From Desulfobacterales bacterium (GTDB lineage: Bacteria > Desulfobacterota > Desulfobacteria > Desulfobacterales > RPRI01): a stretch of 7,495 bases of DNA. Where the stretch lies: the NCBI GenBank assembly GCA_030689795.1, contig JAUYEO010000343.1, positions 1 through 7,495 on the forward strand. The letters are read 5' to 3'. Both the position numbers and the translations under genes were made by a program. Positions within the stretch are counted from its first letter, which is position 1, and every line of letters begins with the position of its first letter. Below are positions 1 through 5,513 of the stretch, one piece after another. Below the pieces are notes generated by a model. That model searched no databases and had not been told where the DNA came from. It was given only the letters and a program-made list of their open reading frames with translations.

Positions 1-198
1 TAACGCCCTCAAACAGCTTGTGATTTTTAACGCTCAGTACCTTAAAAATCTATTCCCCAAAAATCTCAAAACCGTTCGCATATGACTTTTTACGAGAGCA
101 TCAAATATAGTTTCTGGATAGACACTAATGAAGAATTCTCTTTTCTGATTATATAGATAATGATTGCAAGTCAATAATATTATGGTATATCATTCCTC
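1..198. other. AT-rich intergenic segment at window edge, no intact gene
   Basis: No open frame with a credible start is present. Bases 2-85 are open in one plus-strand frame (27 codons to a TGA at 83-85) with no start, so they could be the tail of a gene or of a repeat outside the window; I do not recognise the peptide. A 9-base inverted repeat (GATTTTTAA at 22-30 and TTAAAAATC at 42-50, 11-base loop) could fold in RNA, but its stem is A/T only and no T-run clearly marks it as a terminator. From about 106 to 198 the sequence is very A+T rich and otherwise featureless. Confidence 0.4.
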
Positions 199-227
199 TT
201 GACAAAGTGCGGCGCATTCCTTACACT
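199..227 (+). promoter_or_regulatory. sigma-70 promoter upstream of the first toxin-antitoxin pair
   Basis: A perfect -35 TTGACA (199-204) is followed by a 17-base spacer and the -10 hexamer TACACT (222-227, 4 of 6 consensus bases). Transcription would start near 234. The only intact plus-strand genes downstream are the antitoxin and toxin at 412-1114, so this is the likely promoter of that operon, with an unusually long leader of about 180 bases. The -10 lies inside the inverted repeat described next, which suggests repression. That link is inference; the hexamers and spacing are read directly. Confidence 0.6.
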
Positions 228-252
228 AAAAGTAAGGAAAATCATTCCTTAC
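215..252. promoter_or_regulatory. repeated inverted motif over the -10, candidate antitoxin operator
   Basis: CATTCCTTAC occurs twice in direct orientation (215-224 and 243-252, 28 bases apart). The inverted copy GTAAGGAA (232-239) lies between them. The copies form two interlocking dyads: TTCCTTAC 217-224 with GTAAGGAA 232-239 (7-base spacer), and GTAAGGAA with TTCCTTAC 245-252 (5-base spacer). The first dyad covers the -10 hexamer. Antitoxins of the AbrB/SpoVT class bind palindromic DNA in their own promoters and repress the operon together with the toxin, so this is a sensible operator for the downstream pair. The 232-252 half could alternatively act as an RNA hairpin at the 5' end of the leader. 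Confidence 0.5.
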
Positions 253-261
253 TGAGAGGAG

Positions 262-409
262 ACCTTTGAAGAACGGCCAATTTTGGCCAAGTACAAGGAA
301 GGCGATAATTTCAACCGCAGGAATACATTGAGTATTTCGAGGATTGAAATTTGAGCCTGACGCAGTAATCGGGCAAAAGGGGGCGTTATGCAAAGGTCTC
401 AGAGGTTAA
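262..409 (+). pseudogene. twice-frameshifted gene remnant in the operon leader, unrecognised
   Basis: Three consecutive open stretches in three frames join into one fluent peptide if one base is restored at each of two places. Bases 262-321 read TFEERPILAKYKEGDNFNRR. Bases 321-344 read EYIEYFED in the next frame. Bases 347-409 read KFEPDAVIGQKGALCKGLRG and a stop in the third frame. The joins are at about 321 (AGG/GAA) and 344-347. The composition is protein-like: charged, with a plausible amphipathic helix. There is no start codon in frame, so only a C-terminal part would remain. I do not recognise the family. It ends at 407-409, immediately before the antitoxin start at 412. It could also be chance reading in a leader. 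Confidence 0.35.
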
Positions 410-411
410 TC

Positions 412-651
412 ATGTTTATCGCCAAAGTAACATCCAAAGGGCAGATCACCATTCCCAAAGAGGTCCGGGAAAGGTTGGGGGTCCATCCGGGGGAGGATGT
501 GGGTTTTGAGGAAAGGGACAACCTGCTGGTCATCAGCAAGGTGGTCACCAAATCACCCTTCGACAAATGGGTGGGCAGGCTGAAACATCTGGAAGGGCAG
601 CGAAGCGACGACCTGGTGCGGGAGGCCCGCGAGCATGATAACGGCCGTTGA
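412..651 (+). CDS. AbrB/SpoVT-type (VapB) antitoxin
   Basis: This 79-residue protein is a swapped-hairpin AbrB (SpoVT/MazE-like) DNA-binding antitoxin, expected to repress its own operon and to neutralise the PIN toxin encoded immediately after it. Residues 5-34 hold the family core KVTSKGQITIPKEVRERLGV followed by a Pro-Gly-Glu turn. The C-terminal half (SPFDKWVGRLKHLEG, then RSDDLVREARE) matches the pattern of VapB tails that wrap the toxin's active site. I chose ATG 412, preceded by AGAGG (401-405, 6-base spacing), because it puts the conserved core at the usual distance from the N terminus. An in-frame ATG at 388 with AAGGGGG just upstream would add 8 residues and cannot be excluded. The stop overlaps the toxin start by 17 bases, typical of translational coupling. 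G+C is clearly higher than in the housekeeping genes of the window. Confidence 0.88.
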   Translation: MFIAKVTSKGQITIPKEVRERLGVHPGEDVGFEERDNLLVISKVVTKSPFDKWVGRLKHLEGQRSDDLVREAREHDNGR

Positions 652-1114
652 CACGAACATCATCCTCGATGTCCTGATTCCGGGGGAGCCTTTCGGAGAG
701 TCCTCCAAGGAGCTTCTGGACCGCCATTTATCCAAGGGGAAGCTCATTCTCTGCGAGGTGGTTTTCGCCGAACTGGCGGCCCGGTTTCCATCCGAACAGG
801 AACTTGCGTCGTTTATCGCCGACACCAGGATGAACCTTGTCTATTCTAATGATAAATCCCTCTATATGGCCGGTTCAAGATGGGCGGAATATGCGAGGAA
901 AAGTGCGAAGAACCGGTTTTCATGCGGCAAATGCGGCCATGCCTTTGAGGCGACCTGTCCCCAGTGCAAGGCGGTCCTGACGAAGCGGCTTCATGTCCTG
1001 GCCGATTTCCTGATCGGCGCCCATGCCCTTGTCCGGGCCGACTGTATTCTTTCACGGGATCTTGGGGTGTATAGAACCTATTTCAGCGACCTGAAGGTAA
1101 TCGATTCAGTATAA
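635..1114 (+). CDS. PIN-domain toxin (VapC-like) with inserted zinc ribbon
   Basis: This is a 159-residue PIN-fold protein, expected to be a Mg-dependent ribonuclease toxin held in check by the overlapping AbrB-type antitoxin. The PIN acidic residues are visible: D6 in AVDTNIILDVL, E46 in CEVVFAEL (E41 nearby), D124 in LADFLIGAHAL and D142 in ILSRDLGVYR. The C terminus (YRTYFSDLKVID) is also typical of this VapC subgroup. It is longer than the usual 125-140 residues because of an insertion at about 95-118, just before the third acidic motif, with C97-x2-C100 and C108-x2-C111 in FSCGKCGHAFEATCPQCK. That is a classic zinc ribbon. ATG 635 is preceded by GGGAGG (619-624) and lies inside the antitoxin gene, in another frame. 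I count 38 of 60 G+C in bases 601-660, against 26 of 60 in bases 5941-6000 within fumC, which suggests horizontal acquisition. Toxin identity is by family; the RNA target is unknown. Confidence 0.87.
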   Translation: MITAVDTNIILDVLIPGEPFGESSKELLDRHLSKGKLILCEVVFAELAARFPSEQELASFIADTRMNLVYSNDKSLYMAGSRWAEYARKSAKNRFSCGKCGHAFEATCPQCKAVLTKRLHVLADFLIGAHALVRADCILSRDLGVYRTYFSDLKVIDSV

Positions 1115-1130
1115 GTGAATCAGTGGATTT

Positions 1131-1223
1131 AGAAAAGCGAGTTGTCCTATCTGCGGCGCTGGCGCGCTTAAAAAGGAAGTTGGAACCGAATCCTTTGAAC
1201 CGAAACAGCGAGCGGCGGAGATA
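1131..1223 (+). pseudogene. N-terminal fragment of a YgiT/MqsA-like zinc-finger protein
   Basis: In the frame containing 1143-1145, the sequence reads SCPICGAGALKKEVGTESFE and then PKQRAAEIF. The CPICGxGxLKK start followed by a T-E-x-F-E strand and a lysine matches the N-terminal zinc-knuckle layout of YgiT-type/MqsA-type antitoxin proteins. Those proteins need a second CxxC about 30 residues later, and here that region runs into unrelated hydrophobic sequence with no second cysteine pair. There is also no ATG, and a TGA at 1116-1118 closes the frame upstream. I read this as debris of a third small TA-type gene. It is short, so the family assignment is tentative. Confidence 0.35.
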
Positions 1224-1569
1224 TTTTTGGTCAAATTATTCTTGATATATTTACATTATAACCCGCCTTCCGGAAACTATGGTGTAACATATCGATATAA
1301 TTTAGCATCACATTTTATTTTTATGGACTACATTATCATTTTCGGCATTTTTAGTTGCATCATGTTCAGCAATTCCCTTTGTTGTACGTTGAGGTTAACC
1401 GGCTTCCGTGCTGTTTTGCCGGAAAGGCGGTCTTGCAGTGTTACAATGTCACCATTGCGGAAAGGGGTATAAAGATTCTTGGAATTCAAGTAATCAAAAC
1501 AGGCGGCTTGACTATGCACCAAATACATACCAATTTTTTGTCTTGACGATGGGGAGAGGCTTAAATATC

Positions 1570-1620
1570 GTGAGAATACTTGCGTTTAACTCTAGTCCCC
1601 GGAGTGACGGACAGAGTTGA
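1570..1620 (+). pseudogene. 5' fragment of a flavodoxin/NADPH-dependent FMN reductase-like gene
   Basis: GTG 1570 opens a reading frame of 16 codons, translated with fMet as MRILAFNSSPRSDGQS, ending in TGA at 1618-1620. It is preceded by GGGGAGAGG (1551-1559). The hydrophobic beta strand followed by NSSPRxDGxS is the phosphate-binding loop that starts NAD(P)H-dependent FMN reductases/flavodoxin-fold proteins, where the next residues are usually KTELML or similar. Nothing flavodoxin-like continues after the stop in any frame I read, so the gene appears cut off right after its FMN phosphate loop. The ribosome site and start being intact suggests a break from the 3' side rather than random drift. 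Confidence 0.5.
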
Positions 1621-1779
1621 TTTCCCCGTACCGCGCAGAACGAGGAGAAAAAAGCTCAACTTTCGAATTCGAAAAATCTGCCTACTTTTTCTATTATAAG
1701 TCCATTTTTGGAATTAATGATTACTTGTTTTATGTGCCGGCCGGGAGAATATCAGGAACACAATCGCTTGCCCAGGGCC

Positions 1780-3291
1780 TTACGCCTGATGAAGCTTCTC
1801 CTTCAATATCCTGTTTACTATTTCCGGATTAGCTTTGCCTTTTGTCTCCTTCATGATGCGGCCTACAAAAAAACCCAGCACTTTTGTTTTACCTGCCTTG
1901 TAATCCGCAACTTCCTTTGGACAACTCCCAATAAGTTTCGTAATCATTTCTTCTATTGCGGATACATCCGTGACCTGCACAAGGTCTTTTTCCCTGATTA
2001 TTTCTTCGGGTGATTTGCCGGTTTCTGCCATTTCTTCAAAAACTGTCTTTGCGATCTTTCCGCTTATAACATTCTGATCGATAAGTTTTAAAAGCCGGGC
2101 AAGGTTTGACGAAGAGACGGGCGATTCTTCTATTGTTTTCCCTTCGGTATTCAAAAGTCCCAGCAGAGCGCCCATTACCCAGTTGCTCACCAGCTTAGTA
2201 CCTAAGAAATAATTTTCTGCGCGTTTTTGGCAGAAAATTATTTCGTGAAGGTACTTATCCCGTTTATCGGGGCTGGGACTGTTGAATTCTTTTACGCAGG
2301 CTTCAAAATAGCCGGCAAGCTCTAAGGCGGAGGTGAGAACACCGGCATCATATTCCGGCAAACCGTATTCCGCAATGAATCGTTCCTTTTTTCCATCCGG
2401 AAGTTCGGGGAGCTTTTTCGTCAGTTCATTTATCCAGGAATCATCTATCACAAGCGGAAGAAGATCCGGATCGGGGAAATACCTGTAGTCGTGCGCTTCT
2501 TCTTTTCCTCTCATGGATGTCGTGCAGTTCTTTGCGGGGTCCCAGAGCCTTGTCTCCTGAATAATCTTTCCTCCTTCTAATAAAACATCTTTCTGTCTTT
2601 CGATTTCATACTGAATGGCTTTTTCCACATGCTTAAAGGAGTTCAGATTTTTAAGCTCTGTCCTGGTTCCAAAGGGAGCGGTGCCTTCCGGCCGGATGGA
2701 TACGTTTGCGTCGCACCTGAAGCTTCCCTCTTCCATGTTCCCGTCGCAGATATCAAGATATCGCAGGATGGATCTCAGTTTTCTAAGGTATGCTCCCGCC
2801 TCTTCAAAGGTTCTTATCTCAGGTTCGCTGACTATTTCGATAAGAGGAACTCCGGTACGGTTAAAATCAACCATGGAATAAGGGCGGGAAGGATCGTGTA
2901 TCAGTTTTCCGGCGTCTTCTTCCATGTGAATTCTTGTGATCCCGATTCTTTTTTTTACGCCGTTTGTCTCTATGTCTATATGGCCGTTCTGGGCTATCGG
3001 AAGCTCGTACTGGGAGATCTGGTAACCTTTCGGGAGATCAGGATAAAAATAGTTTTTTCGGGCGAACCCGCTGTTTCCGGCAATGGTGCAGTTCGTCGCG
3101 ATCCCCATCAGCATTGCGTATTCGACGACTTTTTTGTTCAGCACCGGGAGCACACCGGGCATGCCGAGACAGACCGGGCATGTGTGGGTATTGGGAGGCG
3201 CGCCGAAAGAAGCCGGGCAGGAGCAGAATATCTTTGTTTTGGTTTTCAACTGGGCATGAACTTCAAGCCCTATCACCGCTTCAAATTGCAT
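1780..3291 (-). CDS. gatB: Asp-tRNA(Asn)/Glu-tRNA(Gln) amidotransferase subunit B
   Basis: GatB is the subunit of the GatCAB complex that binds the mischarged tRNA and phosphorylates the Glu/Asp side chain before ammonia from GatA completes the amidation, giving Gln-tRNA(Gln) or Asn-tRNA(Asn) in the cytoplasm. The protein is 503 residues, normal for the family. Visible landmarks are EAVIGLEVHAQL at the N terminus, zinc-site cysteines C23, C25, C38 and C41, the signature FYPDLPKGYQISQYELPI (82-99), VDFNRTGVPLIEIVSEPE (141-157), and the C-terminal helical tail GFFVGRIMKETKGKANP found in YqeY/GatB ends. The frame is open further upstream to 3414, but ATG 3291 fits the family start and has GAGGGA 9 bases before it. 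gatA and gatC are not adjacent. The gene lies 59 bases after the PIN toxin on the same strand, and I see no convincing promoter or terminator between them. Confidence 0.97.
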   Translation of the reverse strand: MQFEAVIGLEVHAQLKTKTKIFCSCPASFGAPPNTHTCPVCLGMPGVLPVLNKKVVEYAMLMGIATNCTIAGNSGFARKNYFYPDLPKGYQISQYELPIAQNGHIDIETNGVKKRIGITRIHMEEDAGKLIHDPSRPYSMVDFNRTGVPLIEIVSEPEIRTFEEAGAYLRKLRSILRYLDICDGNMEEGSFRCDANVSIRPEGTAPFGTRTELKNLNSFKHVEKAIQYEIERQKDVLLEGGKIIQETRLWDPAKNCTTSMRGKEEAHDYRYFPDPDLLPLVIDDSWINELTKKLPELPDGKKERFIAEYGLPEYDAGVLTSALELAGYFEACVKEFNSPSPDKRDKYLHEIIFCQKRAENYFLGTKLVSNWVMGALLGLLNTEGKTIEESPVSSSNLARLLKLIDQNVISGKIAKTVFEEMAETGKSPEEIIREKDLVQVTDVSAIEEMITKLIGSCPKEVADYKAGKTKVLGFFVGRIMKETKGKANPEIVNRILKEKLHQA

Positions 3292-3350
3292 ATGAATAAG
3301 TCCCTCGATTTTGGTTACTCGAAACGGCGAGCGTTTCTCAAATTTCCGTT

Positions 3351-3779
3351 TTATAGTTCCGGTTGCATCAGATTTTCCACGCGGGATGCGTTTTGGAGCT
3401 TCAGATCCGAACATGAAAAATATACAGGAAAAGACAATTCCTCCCTGAACGTTATTGCGGAAGACAGGTGAATGGCATCAAAGCCGCGTAGTCCGTGTTT
3501 TTCCGCAAGATCGCCGGCACGCCGGACGAGATCACCTGTCACACCTATTCGGAGACAATTTTCCCAGTCCTGATCAAAACGGGACAGAATTTGCCTGTAT
3601 TCATCAATCGAAAAAACATCTTCCCTCAATCTCCGGGCAAAAGCAGATCTGGCTTCCGCATAAGCGATCAGCGAAGTTGCAACAACATCCGAAGATTCAA
3701 CCAGCTTCTCTATGGTGTGAGAATCTTCCTCCAGAACATACAATTTTACCAGGCTGCTCGTATCAAGATAAACGATCAT
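3351..3779 (-). CDS. PIN-domain toxin (VapC family)
   Basis: This is a 142-residue PIN-domain ribonuclease toxin, of ordinary length and without insertions. The acidic residues expected for metal binding are D6 in IVYLDTSSLVKLY, E42 in SLIAYAEARSAF, D101 in LRGFDAIHLSSA and D125 in FSCSDLKLQNAS. All four are present, so it is probably catalytically competent. ATG 3779 is one base past the antitoxin stop (TAAAATG), with GAGG about 12 bases upstream, which implies translational coupling. A longer frame reaching 3830 would overlap the antitoxin gene and add a non-homologous leader, so it was not used. It differs in sequence and in antitoxin class from the PIN protein at 635-1114, so the two are independent modules. 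gatB begins 59 bases downstream, so toxin and gatB may share a transcript. Confidence 0.9.
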   Translation of the reverse strand: MIVYLDTSSLVKLYVLEEDSHTIEKLVESSDVVATSLIAYAEARSAFARRLREDVFSIDEYRQILSRFDQDWENCLRIGVTGDLVRRAGDLAEKHGLRGFDAIHLSSAITFREELSFPVYFSCSDLKLQNASRVENLMQPEL

Positions 3780-3780
3780 T

Positions 3781-4050
3781 TTATCTTCTATCCTCAATAA
3801 CGGCTTCCGAAACCCGCTCTTTACCAACATGAATTTTAGGATTCATGCCTTTTGGTTTTCCCCCGGACCAGTAAGCTATTCCCTTACGGATCAATATAAG
3901 AGCTTTTTCTTCAACTGTTTCGATTTTATAGGGAGAAATAACCGCCACTTCTTTTTTCCTGTCTGTAACAATGATTCGTTCGCCTGATTTTACACTGTTG
4001 AGATACTGACTCAGGTTTTCCTTTAATTCTCTTACTCCTACAGTTATCAA
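3781..4050 (-). CDS. Phd/YefM-type antitoxin
   Basis: This 89-residue antitoxin pairs with the PIN toxin that starts one base after it. The N terminus ITVGVRELKENLSQYLNSVK, then GERIIVTDRKKEVAVISPY, is the Phd/YefM DNA-binding and dimerisation fold. The C terminus ends in VSEAVIEDRR, a tail typical of antitoxins that occlude PIN active sites. I chose TTG at 4050: it gives the usual family start (M-I-T-V-G-V-R-E-L) and AGGGGG lies 4 bases upstream. An ATG at 4086 is in frame, but it lies within the promoter/operator region and adds 12 unconserved residues. Its product would be expected to repress its own promoter by binding the dyad at 4082-4121, tighter in complex with toxin. A TTG start could keep antitoxin synthesis modest. 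Confidence 0.87.
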   Translation of the reverse strand: MITVGVRELKENLSQYLNSVKSGERIIVTDRKKEVAVISPYKIETVEEKALILIRKGIAYWSGGKPKGMNPKIHVGKERVSEAVIEDRR

Positions 4051-4081
4051 GATGCCCCCTGAATTATAAGTTTGATGTAGC

Positions 4082-4121
4082 CTCAATTTATATCAAGTGA
4101 TTACATTAGTCAATATTTGAG
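4082..4121 (-). promoter_or_regulatory. promoter and dyad operator of the Phd-type toxin-antitoxin operon
   Basis: On the minus strand, TTGACT (4113-4108) and TATAAA (4092-4087) form a promoter with a short 15-base spacer. A 40-base imperfect dyad with outer arms CTCAA (4082-4086) and TTGAG (4117-4121) exactly brackets both hexamers, as expected for an autoregulated antitoxin promoter. A perfect TATAAT also exists nearer the start codon on this strand, but it has no -35 and would put the transcript start almost at the ribosome site. Confidence 0.4.
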
Positions 4122-4152
4122 ATTTGCCTCCGGGGCGTTTATTTGTTTTGTT

Positions 4153-4181
4153 TTGACAAAATATTGCTTTACATGTTTATA
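4153..4181 (+). promoter_or_regulatory. probable promoter for the DUF2065-queA pair
   Basis: A perfect TTGACA (4153-4158) lies on the plus strand in the divergent gap. A T/A-rich -10 region (TTTATA, 4176-4181, 17-base spacer) follows but matches the consensus poorly. The leader to the first gene would be about 70 bases. The position is right for the only plus-strand genes here, but the -10 is weak. Confidence 0.4.
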
Positions 4182-4260
4182 GGTTACCGTCACAAACCGC
4201 GAAAGGCTGGAAAATTTTTGGGATAAAAGGATTTGAAGAGCCAGGGGATAAAACCATATA

Positions 4261-4446
4261 ATGAAATTTTTTCTGTGTGTTATTGGAATGGTAATGATCG
4301 TTGAAGGGCTTCCGTATTTTATTTTTCCTGATAAAATGAAAAGCTGGATGGAAAAGATTATCGAAATGCATGAAGGCGCGCTGCGATGGATCGGCTTTAC
4401 TCTTATGCTTGCCGGTCTTATCCTGGTTTACCTTGGGAGAAGGTAG
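4261..4446 (+). CDS. DUF2065 small inner-membrane protein (YjeT-like)
   Basis: This is a 61-residue protein of the DUF2065/YjeT family, of unknown function. It has two predicted membrane segments, about residues 3-22 (FFLCVIGMVMIVEGLPYFIF) and 43-58 (WIGFTLMLAGLILVYL). Between them is a short charged amphipathic loop that includes the family pattern P-x-x-M-K-x-W and the LRWIG turn, and the protein ends in RR. The EGLPYF/P-D-K motif early in the protein is characteristic. The ribosome site is weak: AGGGGA (4243-4248) is 12 bases from ATG. Its stop (TAG 4444-4446) is two bases before the queA start, so the two genes are almost certainly co-transcribed and possibly translationally coupled. Confidence 0.8.
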   Translation: MKFFLCVIGMVMIVEGLPYFIFPDKMKSWMEKIIEMHEGALRWIGFTLMLAGLILVYLGRR

Positions 4447-4448
4447 GC

Positions 4449-5513
4449 GTGTTTTACCTGTCCGATTATGATTATGAACTTCCTGAAGAATCCATAGCGC
4501 AAAAACCGGCATTCTGCAGGGACAGATCGAAACTGCTGCTCCTTGACAAAAATACCGGAAAGACATCTCACCATGAATTTTTTGAGATTTGCGATTTTAT
4601 TTCATCAAAAGATGTTCTGGTAATAAACAACACCAGGGTAATTCCGGGGCGGTTATTCGGAAAAAAGGAGACCGGAGGGAAAGCCGAGGTCCTTATTCTG
4701 GATTTTGCAGGAGGCGTAAGGGAGGAGACCGGCAAAGGGGCCTTTACCTGCGAATGCCTTGTAAAAACTTCAAAACCTCCCAGACCCGGCTCCTTGATCT
4801 TCTTTGACAAAGAGTTAAGGGCGGAAGTGATTAATGCAAAAGAGGGAATCTGCCTGCTGAAATTTTATTTCCCCGGTGATTTCGAGGATATCATTAATGA
4901 AATAGGGCATGTGCCGCTTCCTCCGTACATAAAGCGGAATAATGGCGAAAATGAATCATGGGATGACAAAACATCCTACCAGACTGTATATGCCGCGTAT
5001 AATGGAGCAGTTGCGGCGCCGACGGCAGGGCTTCATTTTTCAAAAGAGCTTCTTGAAAAAATAAAATCAAAGGGCGTCAGAATTGCCGAAATTACCCTGC
5101 ATGTCGGTTACGGGACATTTCTACCGGTAAGAGTATCGGACATACGGGAGCATAAGATACATTCGGAAAGGTTTGAAATATCCGGTGACGCAGCCGATGC
5201 AATAAATAAGACAAGGACGGAAGGGGGAAAGGTTGTTGCTGTGGGGACAACATGCGTCCGTACCCTGGAATACGCCTCCGGCAGCGGGGGGAAAGTCTTT
5301 GCCGGAAGCGCACAATGCGACCTTTTTATATATCCGGGATACAGGTTTAAAACCGTTGACGCGATGATTACGAATTTTCATTTGCCGAAATCAACCCTTC
5401 TCATGCTTGTATCTGCTTTTGCAGGAAGAGAAAGGATTCTTTCCGCTTACAGGGAAGCCATATATAAAGGATATAGATTCTACAGCTACGGCGATGCCAT
5501 GTTTATAACTTAA
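4449..5513 (+). CDS. queA: S-adenosylmethionine:tRNA ribosyltransferase-isomerase
   Basis: QueA transfers and isomerises the ribosyl group of S-adenosylmethionine onto 7-aminomethyl-7-deazaguanine at position 34 of tRNAs with GUN anticodons, giving epoxyqueuosine in the queuosine pathway. The 354-residue length is normal. Family blocks in order are YDYELPEESIAQKP at the start, VINNTRVIPGRL, GHVPLPPYIKR, YAAYNGAVAAPTAGLHF, LHVGYGTFLPVR, NFHLPKSTLLMLVSAFAG and the terminal YRFYSYGDAMFI. No key block is missing. The start is GTG 4449, two bases after the DUF2065 stop, with GGAGAAGG upstream. The in-frame ATG at 4386 lies inside the DUF2065 gene and would add unrelated residues. The last 4 bases overlap the convergent cysteine-rich gene, so no terminator fits between them. 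Confidence 0.97.
   Translation: MFYLSDYDYELPEESIAQKPAFCRDRSKLLLLDKNTGKTSHHEFFEICDFISSKDVLVINNTRVIPGRLFGKKETGGKAEVLILDFAGGVREETGKGAFTCECLVKTSKPPRPGSLIFFDKELRAEVINAKEGICLLKFYFPGDFEDIINEIGHVPLPPYIKRNNGENESWDDKTSYQTVYAAYNGAVAAPTAGLHFSKELLEKIKSKGVRIAEITLHVGYGTFLPVRVSDIREHKIHSERFEISGDAADAINKTRTEGGKVVAVGTTCVRTLEYASGSGGKVFAGSAQCDLFIYPGYRFKTVDAMITNFHLPKSTLLMLVSAFAGRERILSAYREAIYKGYRFYSYGDAMFIT

Larger units (their letters stand above)
1115..1779. other. degenerate intergenic stretch with gene fragments
   Basis: No intact gene was found on either strand in these 665 bases. Two fragments are recognisable and listed separately: a zinc-finger half at 1131-1223 and an FMN-reductase start at 1570-1620. Plus-strand open frames at 1227-1472 and 1617-1832, and a minus-strand frame at 1328-1528, have hydrophobic or low-complexity translations that I cannot assign. 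A perfect 14-base palindrome, TTTCGAATTCGAAA, lies at 1661-1674. No transposase, terminal inverted repeat or target duplication could be identified, so how the fragments arrived is open. Confidence 0.5.

Noticed and set aside
275..288. GGCCAA/TTGGCC palindrome as a leader riboswitch or attenuator
   Set aside because: The 2-base loop is too tight for a good RNA hairpin, and no T-run or alternative pairing was seen.
1103..1121. Hairpin GATTCA/TGAATC across the end of the first PIN toxin gene as a terminator
   Set aside because: The stem is only 6 base pairs and A/T-rich, and no T-run follows.
1328..1528. Minus-strand open frame of 66 codons, with a stretch vaguely like the start of an IS630-type helix-turn-helix
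   Set aside because: The resemblance is limited to a few residues, there is no ribosome site, and no transposase motifs or terminal repeats are nearby.
1661..1674. Perfect palindrome TTTCGAATTCGAAA as an operator or recombination site
   Set aside because: It is an isolated palindrome in gene debris, with no adjacent promoter or second copy in the window.
2629..3471. Long plus-strand open frame (280 codons) opposite gatB
   Set aside because: It is a shadow of gatB: no family motifs, and cysteine/arginine-rich translation typical of antisense reading.
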